A stretch of DNA of 7,641 nucleotides. It comes from Treponemataceae bacterium. GTDB lineage: Bacteria; Spirochaetota; Spirochaetia; Treponematales; Treponemataceae. Below the pieces are notes generated by a model. The model saw only the letters and a program-made list of their open reading frames with translations, had not been told where the DNA came from and did not search any database. The stretch spans positions 1 to 7,641 of the forward strand of contig JAILRX010000146.1 of NCBI GenBank assembly GCA_024697985.1. Reading direction: 5' to 3'. Made by a program: the position numbers and the translations under genes. Below, one piece after another: positions 1 through 5,027 of the stretch; position 1 is the first letter of the stretch, and every line of letters starts with the position of its first letter.

Positions 1-1346
1 GGGAATTCAGTCGTCTTGCTTTCAAACCACCAGGCGTACATCTGCATTCTGGAATCCGTTCTGATAGGATTTCCTTCGTAATCCTTTCCAAAGTCATTCG
101 GTGCTGAAAAAATCCCTGTGGCCCACTTTTTTTCAAGGCTTTCAAAACGGTTGGAATCGATAAGAGCCTTGTTTTCAAAGGTGCTTCCCTTTATGTGTGT
201 CTGATTCTCGCAGTAGCCTAAATCAAGGCCTGCCATAAAAACCGTGCTGCATCCTAAAAAGCGTGCAAAATCCCAGGCTGCGGTCGCAACTGAGCCTCCT
301 GAACCAAGTTTTCCATAAGAAGCTTCTTTCTCAATGATTCTGGCAAGCGGATATTGCGAATCACACAGAAAAATATTTTTCCATTTGTGGTTGAAAACAG
401 AATGATGTACCGAAGATTCGCTTATCAAAACCGTGTCTTCTGTTCTAGCGAAGTCCAGGTGACGGCTGTTCCAGTACTGACTGTCCATCAGAATCGTAAA
501 ATCCGGATTGATGAGAGCTTTTAAGGCCTGTTTCAAAGCTGTGTCCACGCAGATTACAAGGCATTTTTCCTGAATTTTTTTAAGGTGAGGAATTATCTTG
601 GAAAGAGAAGGCCCTGCTGCAAGAACGATGGCGTTCTGACCTTTAAATGCATCTTTTAAGTTCTCGACTCCACAAAGATGATTTGTCGTTTCAAAATTTT
701 TGAACAGGTTTCTGCACCACAATTTACCGAATTTTTTTAGCGTATTTTGATTTATCTTGATTTTTTCCTTGTTTCGTTCCAAAAGTTCTTCAAGCTGAGT
801 GAAGTAAAGCTGATTGTGCATTATTTGTGTCGGATTTTTAATAAGATTGTATTTTTCAATTCTCTGACTTTCAAAAAATCCGATTATTTCTTCAAAACTC
901 AACCCAAAAAGAAGGACAAGCCTTTTGTGTGAAAAAAGGTCAGTCAGGTCCGTGGTTAAAAAGGGCAAAAAGGCAAACGGCAGGTCACTTTCAATGATGA
1001 CAAGAAGCTTGTCCGGATTGTTTCTTGTAAATTCGAGTGCGTTGTAGCCAAGTCCGTATGAAAAAAACAGGGTCGTATCAAACTGTGTGCATTTTTCGTT
1101 TTGGGCAATCGAAAGGCTTTCTCTTTTAACGTTATAAAGCGAATGCATTGCTTTTTTTTGATAGGTTGCCGTAAGTTCACCGTTTTTTGATTCGACAAAT
1201 TCCAGTTCTTTTGCCGCATTTTCAGCAGCTTTTAAGGCTGTCTTTGAATCAATCAATTGGGCAAGGGAAGGGAAACGGCTTTCAAACATCCGATAATTTT
1301 TGGAAAAACAATCTTTTGTGCTTTTGTCATTCAAGGAAAAGTTCAA
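1..1346 (-). CDS. Maf/DUF115 (MptE-like) motility-associated glycosyltransferase, C-terminus off the window
   Basis: The frame is open from 1346 to the window edge, giving 448 residues without a stop codon; the C-terminus is missing. With TTG at 1346 as residue 1, the N-terminal domain carries FFSYGLGYNALEF (about 94-106), typical of Maf proteins. The central DUF115/MptE-like domain (about 225-385) shows VLAAGPSLS (241-249), DFTILMD (282-288), GSGGSVATAAWDFARFLGC (348-366) and AGLDLGY (372-378). Known family members transfer nonulosonic (sialic-acid-like) sugars to flagellin; that role here is inferred from the family, since no flagellin or sugar-synthesis gene is in view. It would act in the cytoplasm. 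The start is chosen because TTG 1346 lies 7 bases after AAAAGGA and the upstream residues continue the expected helical N-terminus. The first in-frame ATG (1289) has no Shine-Dalgarno; TTG 1334 is another option. The gene overlaps the PBP gene by 20 bases and is probably translationally coupled to it. Confidence 0.88.
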   Translation of the reverse strand, partial: MNFSLNDKSTKDCFSKNYRMFESRFPSLAQLIDSKTALKAAENAAKELEFVESKNGELTATYQKKAMHSLYNVKRESLSIAQNEKCTQFDTTLFFSYGLGYNALEFTRNNPDKLLVIIESDLPFAFLPFLTTDLTDLFSHKRLVLLFGLSFEEIIGFFESQRIEKYNLIKNPTQIMHNQLYFTQLEELLERNKEKIKINQNTLKKFGKLWCRNLFKNFETTNHLCGVENLKDAFKGQNAIVLAAGPSLSKIIPHLKKIQEKCLVICVDTALKQALKALINPDFTILMDSQYWNSRHLDFARTEDTVLISESSVHHSVFNHKWKNIFLCDSQYPLARIIEKEASYGKLGSGGSVATAAWDFARFLGCSTVFMAGLDLGYCENQTHIKGSTFENKALIDSNRFESLEKKWATGIFSAPNDFGKDYEGNPIRTDSRMQMYAWWFESKTTEF

Positions 1347-3192
1347 TTGTCATTCCTTTTTTGATTGGAGTTCCTGCCGGAGGATTTTGTCTTATAACCC
1401 ATCCTGAACCTTCAATTACAAGGTTGATGTCATTTCTTTCCAAAAGCGGCATGAGTGCCTTTGTGGAAAGTCCCGTAAAGTCAGGTACGGTTTCGTTTAG
1501 TTCAAGTTCTTTTTCTCTCGAAATTTCAATTACACCCGGATGGTCGTAAGACTGAGCGTTCTTTCGTGAGATTCCCAACTGATCAATTATCGTGTCTGCG
1601 GCTTCACCGATGACAGGTGCTACGATTCGGCCCGCATAATTTTCGCCTTTTGCCTTTGTAATTACGATGTAAAGGATGATCTGCGGATCTTCAACAGGGA
1701 AAATTGCAAGACAGTTTGAGACAAAGTCGTTTTTGCTGTAACCGCCGTTTTTTTCATCGAGCATCTGGGCGGTTCCTGTTTTAACACCGATTGAAATGTC
1801 CGGGAGCAAGGCCCTGGTTCCAGTTCCTCGTTTTGCGGTAACTTCCATGCAGCTGAGGATATAATCTGCCGTGTAAGCAGAAATTACAGGAGGAAGCTTT
1901 TCTACCTGATGCTGATATATTGTTTTTCCGGTCTTGTCGTTGATATGAGAAATAAGCGTGAGTTTTACAGGTGATCCCTGATTCGTAAAGGCAGTTGCGG
2001 CCTGTACCATCTGAAGGGCAGAAACACTGATTTCCTGTCCGATAGAGATTGTCGGCTTGGATCTTGCTGACCAAAGACGGCTCGAAGTATCCTTGAGGGA
2101 TCCTTTCGTTTCACCCGGAAGCTCAATGCCGGTTTTTGTTCCGAATCCAAAAGATTTGATCCTTCTTAAAAACTCTTCCGTTTCAATTTTTTCGCTCATC
2201 TGAGCAAGTACGTCGTTACATGAATATTGGAGGGCTCCCTGCGCTGTCAATGTTCCGTGATGGTCGAGACAGGAAATTTTTACGCGTTCACCATTCTTTG
2301 ACCTGATGTCAAAGATTCCATCGCAGACAAAAGTATCTCCAGGTCTTACCGCTCCTGAATCGATAAAGCTTGCTACACTGAAAAGCTTGAAAACTGAACC
2401 CGGTTCATAGGCACTTACCGCAGGCAGGTCTTTTTTTTCTTCAACGCTTGAACTTGAATAGAAATTTAAGTTTGCGGAAGGCAGACTGATGTACGAGAGA
2501 ATTTCACCAGTCTGTGCCTGCGCTGCAACTAGCATGAGACTTTCAGCCTGAGTTGATTCAAGGGCCTTCTGTGCGATTTTTTCAAGCTTGTACTGGAGGT
2601 TTGCATCAATTGTAAGGTAAACATCGTTTCCTCGGTTGTCCTTACCTTCCTTGTATTGAGGTGAAAGAACCTTATCGTAGGTGTATTCAACTCCGCTGAG
2701 TCCGATTCCGTCACTTCCCATAAAACCGATGGCCTGAGAGGCAAGCGCATTTTCAGGATACGAACGACCCTGAATCTTATCAAACCTGAATCCGTAAATT
2801 TCGTTTTTCTTTAAGATCTCGCTGATTTCATTGTATTCGTGCTGTTCTATTTTTTTCTTGATGTAAACGAATGCACCTTCTGAAGATAAAAGCTGCTCAA
2901 GATATTCCGGTGTGTATCCCAGTGGTTTTGCAAGAAGGGCAGCGACGTTCTTTTTGTCTGTGATTACTCCAGGAGTTGCGCCAAGATTGTAGATGTTGGT
3001 CTGAACGGCAAGAGTTTTTCCGTTTCGGTCGAAAATAGTTCCTCGTTCCACGTTTTCTTTTGGCTGAACAAAAACAGGTACTTTTTTAAAGGCTGTAATT
3101 CCATAATAGACGACTATGTATAGAAACAAAAGTGCGAATACTATGAAAAAGAAAATTATCCGGCCTTTTTTATAGAAATTACCTATTTGCAT
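1327..3192 (-). CDS. ftsI: Class B penicillin-binding protein (FtsI/SpoVD type) with C-terminal PASTA domain
   Basis: A 621-residue peptidoglycan DD-transpeptidase, presumably crosslinking septal wall in the periplasm. Residues 11-34 form one membrane anchor after a short basic N-terminus. The PBP dimerisation domain starts with RGTIFDRNGKTLA (50-62). The transpeptidase domain has all three catalytic motifs: SVFK (266-269, nucleophile Ser266), SCN (324-326) and KTGT (471-474). GQEISVSALQMVQAATAF (385-402) resembles FtsI rather than MrdA/PBP2. Residues about 567-621 form one PASTA domain (VPDFTGL...NPPAGTPIKKG), a module that binds peptidoglycan or beta-lactams in other bacteria. The ATG overlaps the lepB stop by 10 bases, with AAGG 4 bases upstream (3200-3197), so coupling is likely. 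No glycosyltransferase domain is present, so it must work with a partner such as an FtsW-type SEDS protein not seen here. The symbol reflects family resemblance; a sporulation-type SpoVD name would match equally, but no spore context exists. Confidence 0.93.
   Translation of the reverse strand: MQIGNFYKKGRIIFFFIVFALLFLYIVVYYGITAFKKVPVFVQPKENVERGTIFDRNGKTLAVQTNIYNLGATPGVITDKKNVAALLAKPLGYTPEYLEQLLSSEGAFVYIKKKIEQHEYNEISEILKKNEIYGFRFDKIQGRSYPENALASQAIGFMGSDGIGLSGVEYTYDKVLSPQYKEGKDNRGNDVYLTIDANLQYKLEKIAQKALESTQAESLMLVAAQAQTGEILSYISLPSANLNFYSSSSVEEKKDLPAVSAYEPGSVFKLFSVASFIDSGAVRPGDTFVCDGIFDIRSKNGERVKISCLDHHGTLTAQGALQYSCNDVLAQMSEKIETEEFLRRIKSFGFGTKTGIELPGETKGSLKDTSSRLWSARSKPTISIGQEISVSALQMVQAATAFTNQGSPVKLTLISHINDKTGKTIYQHQVEKLPPVISAYTADYILSCMEVTAKRGTGTRALLPDISIGVKTGTAQMLDEKNGGYSKNDFVSNCLAIFPVEDPQIILYIVITKAKGENYAGRIVAPVIGEAADTIIDQLGISRKNAQSYDHPGVIEISREKELELNETVPDFTGLSTKALMPLLERNDINLVIEGSGWVIRQNPPAGTPIKKGMTIELFLE
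1354..1360 (-). promoter_or_regulatory. Ribosome binding site deciding a TTG start
   Basis: On the minus strand AAAAGGA (1360 to 1354) is followed by 7 bases and then TTG at 1346-1344. It lies inside the last codons of the PBP gene. An in-frame stop (1352-1350) sits just upstream of the TTG, so the Maf/DUF115 frame cannot extend further. This supports the non-ATG start over the ATG at 1289, which has no purine-rich element before it. Confidence 0.6.
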
Positions 3193-3704
3193 ACAACCTT
3201 GCCAACAATATTTTTTACCGAAACAAATCCGAAGTCCCTCGAATCTATCGAAGTGGAATAGTTGTCACCGATGGCGAGAACCATGTTTTCCGGGACCGTG
3301 GAATAATCAGCCAATTTCTGGTACTGACTTTCAGTCAATGGAATTAATTTTTCATCTATTTTTAAACTATACTCTGAATCTGCATAAAATTCTAGTGGGA
3401 AGTTTTCTTTTGCGACGACTCTCTTTACTGTCATTTTGTTGTCATGCAAGAAGATAACAACGTCATTCGTTTCGGGTTTTTTCCACTGGATGATGAATTC
3501 GCTCGTGAAGGGTTTTACTATTCCGTAGGCAAGCTTGTTTACAAGAACCATCTGTGTGTTTTTCAATGTCGGTTCCATGGATGTGCCGGATATTCGGACA
3601 AGGTCAAAAATAAAGATTTTTGCCAGAATTGAAAGGACGATGACGACAAGCAAAATCAGGATGAAAGGAATCTTTTTTTCTTTATTATTTTGCCTGCAAC
3701 TCAT
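3183..3704 (-). CDS. lepB: Type I signal peptidase
   Basis: A 173-residue membrane serine protease that removes signal peptides from exported proteins. With ATG 3704 as residue 1, a basic N-terminus (to about 11) precedes one membrane segment (12-34). Box B then has SGTSMEPTL with nucleophile Ser42, box D has KRVVA with general base Lys94, and box E has GDNYSTSIDSRDFG (146-159). All catalytic features are intact, and the length suits the short, single-anchor form. The frame stays open upstream to an ATG at 3821. That would add 39 residues, overlap the divergent M23 gene by about 70 bases and place a second hydrophobic stretch before the real anchor, so the 3704 start is preferred. No clear Shine-Dalgarno precedes ATG 3704; TTG 3707 is adjacent and also possible. 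It is the first gene of the minus-strand run, overlapping the PBP start. Confidence 0.92.
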   Translation of the reverse strand: MSCRQNNKEKKIPFILILLVVIVLSILAKIFIFDLVRISGTSMEPTLKNTQMVLVNKLAYGIVKPFTSEFIIQWKKPETNDVVIFLHDNKMTVKRVVAKENFPLEFYADSEYSLKIDEKLIPLTESQYQKLADYSTVPENMVLAIGDNYSTSIDSRDFGFVSVKNIVGKVVCK

Positions 3705-3750
3705 CAAATAAATTCTAATATCATTAAAGAAAATTGTCGATATAAACAAT
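3705..3750. promoter_or_regulatory. Short divergent intergenic region, likely promoters for both directions
   Basis: Only 46 very A/T-rich bases separate the chosen lepB start from the M23 start, and both transcripts must begin here or within the opposing genes. On the plus strand there are -10-like hexamers TCTAAT (3714-3719) and TATAAA (3741-3746). A TTGCCT at 3690-3695 stands 18 bases before the first. On the minus strand TTGAGT (3778-3773) is a possible -35 lying inside the M23 reading frame. None of these pairs is a strong consensus match, so the existence of promoters is inferred mainly from the gene layout. Confidence 0.35.
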
Positions 3751-4995
3751 ATGCAAATATTAACGTACATTGACTCAAATCTTGCGATGCAAGATGCAAA
3801 TCCTGTTTTTGACTGGAACAAAACTCAAAGACGAAAAACATTCAAAATGCCTCACCTCAAGAGAAATCAGCCTATCATCATGGAAGCTGTGGAAAAGGTG
3901 AAGGCTGCTCCGGTACAGAAAACTGTCGAAAGGACTTTTGAAAGAGAAGAAAAAAAAGAAAATCGCTCGAAAGTGTGGTCAGATGTACTTCCTTCTATAA
4001 AGTCAATTCTTGCTTCTCATAAAATTGCAATCCTTGGATTCTTCGGATTTTACGCATTGATTCTTGTAACGGCCTTTGCTTTGACAAACGTAATCCTTCC
4101 GATCCGTTCAATTCACCTTCAGACAATAACTGATATGGAATACGTAATTTTGGATGCTGCATTAAGAAGTTTTGCACTTTCTTCAGATCAGAACGACTCT
4201 GTGAACGATGAAGGAGACCTTGAATACAGTTCTGCAAAATTAAAATATGCCCTTCAGAGTGTGACATTTTCAAAATATACCGTTCGAAGCGGAGATAACA
4301 TCACAAAAATTGCACGAAGGTTCGGTCTTTCGAATATTTCAAGCATCATTTCGGTAAACAAAATCACAAATGACAGAAGCCTTAGAATCGGGGAAGTCAT
4401 CAGAATTCCTTCAACAGATGGAATCATCCATACGGTTCGAAAAAACGAAAGTCTCGCATCAATTTCAAAAAAATACGATCTGACGCCGGAAGCTTTGCTT
4501 GACGTAAACGATCTTTCCTCATCAGTGCTGCAGGTAGGGCAGGAGATTTTCATTCCAGGAGCAAAACTTGATCCAAACGTTATCAAGCAGACTCTTGGAA
4601 AGATGTTCATGACACCGATTAAGGCAAAATGGCGTCTTTCATCTCCTTATGGAGAAAGATCCGATCCATTTACAGGTGTTAAAAAGTTCCATACAGGTAT
4701 GGATATGGCTTGTCCTACTGGAACTCCGGTTTATTCAACGATGGATGGACGCGTAATTGAAGTTTCATTCAACCGAATTTTTGGAAACTATATAATTGTA
4801 AGTCATGCGAACGGCTATCAGAGCCTTTACGCTCACTTGAGTGCGACAAACGTCAAAAAAGGTCAGTACGTATACCAGGGCAACAAAATTGGTCTTGTCG
4901 GTTCTACTGGATATTCAACAGGTCCGCACCTTCACTTTACGGTTTACAAAAATGGAAAACTTGTTAATCCGCAAAAACTTTTAAATAACAAATAG
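3751..4995 (+). CDS. Membrane-anchored LysM-LysM-M23 (LytM-type) peptidoglycan endopeptidase
   Basis: A 414-residue protein expected to bind peptidoglycan and cut its peptide crosslinks in the periplasm. Residues 1-90 are a charged, probably cytoplasmic region; 92-117 form one membrane helix; 120-173 are a linker. Two LysM domains follow, at about 175-219 (YTVRSGDNITKIARRFG) and 226-269 (HTVRKNESLASISKKYD). The M23 domain (about 290-410) has HTGMD, supplying zinc ligands His314 and Asp318, then AHLS with His362, and GPHLHF with His393 and His395. All conserved metal and catalytic positions are therefore present, and it should be active unless regulated. The start is uncertain: ATG 3751 gives the longest product but has no Shine-Dalgarno. 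ATGs at 3787, 3847 and 3880 are possible and would shorten only the cytoplasmic tail. It is divergent from lepB and the PBP gene, pairing a wall hydrolase with a wall synthase across one gap. Confidence 0.93.
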   Translation: MQILTYIDSNLAMQDANPVFDWNKTQRRKTFKMPHLKRNQPIIMEAVEKVKAAPVQKTVERTFEREEKKENRSKVWSDVLPSIKSILASHKIAILGFFGFYALILVTAFALTNVILPIRSIHLQTITDMEYVILDAALRSFALSSDQNDSVNDEGDLEYSSAKLKYALQSVTFSKYTVRSGDNITKIARRFGLSNISSIISVNKITNDRSLRIGEVIRIPSTDGIIHTVRKNESLASISKKYDLTPEALLDVNDLSSSVLQVGQEIFIPGAKLDPNVIKQTLGKMFMTPIKAKWRLSSPYGERSDPFTGVKKFHTGMDMACPTGTPVYSTMDGRVIEVSFNRIFGNYIIVSHANGYQSLYAHLSATNVKKGQYVYQGNKIGLVGSTGYSTGPHLHFTVYKNGKLVNPQKLLNNK

Positions 4996-4998
4996 TTA

Positions 4999-5007
4999 TG
5001 CTATAAT
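4999..5007 (+). promoter_or_regulatory. Extended -10 promoter for the propeller/NodB gene
   Basis: TGCTATAAT is a perfect extended -10 element (TG at 4999-5000, TATAAT at 5002-5007), beginning 3 bases after the M23 stop codon. The -35 position at 17-base spacing is TTTTAA (4979-4984), a poor match, as is common for extended -10 promoters. Transcription would begin near 5013-5015, leaving a leader of only about 13-15 bases that starts at the Shine-Dalgarno. Read-through from the M23 gene probably also contributes. Confidence 0.55.
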
Positions 5008-5012
5008 ACGGC

Positions 5013-5018
5013 AAGGAG
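5013..5018 (+). promoter_or_regulatory. Strong Shine-Dalgarno for the propeller/NodB gene
   Basis: AAGGAG lies 9 bases before ATG 5028 and fixes this start. It is the best ribosome binding site in the window and contrasts with the lepB and M23 starts, where none is visible. Confidence 0.75.
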
Positions 5019-5027
5019 TTTTCAACT

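Noticed and set aside
747..932. Plus-strand 61-codon open frame
   Set aside because: It lies antisense inside the well-supported Maf/DUF115 gene, and its phenylalanine/lysine-rich product reflects the A/T-rich complement.
956..1219. Minus-strand 87-codon open frame
   Set aside because: It is in another frame of the Maf/DUF115 gene, which is fully open there and carries family motifs.
1261..1346. Possible frameshift at the PBP/Maf junction, since the ATG at 1330 overlapping the PBP stop leads to an early stop
   Set aside because: The ATGA overlap frame ends after about 25 codons, but the true frame is open from TTG 1346 with its own ribosome binding site, so no frameshift is needed.
1187..1549. 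Plus-strand 120-codon open frame
   Set aside because: It is antisense to the end of the PBP gene and the start of the Maf/DUF115 gene, with no domain and no ribosome binding site.
3748..3761. Small inverted repeat AATAT-GCAA-ATATT over the M23 start codon
   Set aside because: Five A/T-only pairs are expected by chance in such sequence; no sign of an operator or a stable hairpin.
3705..3821. N-terminal extension of the signal peptidase from ATG 3821
   Set aside because: It would overlap the divergent M23 gene and add a stretch not typical of signal peptidases before the real membrane anchor; ATG 3704 gives a normal protein.
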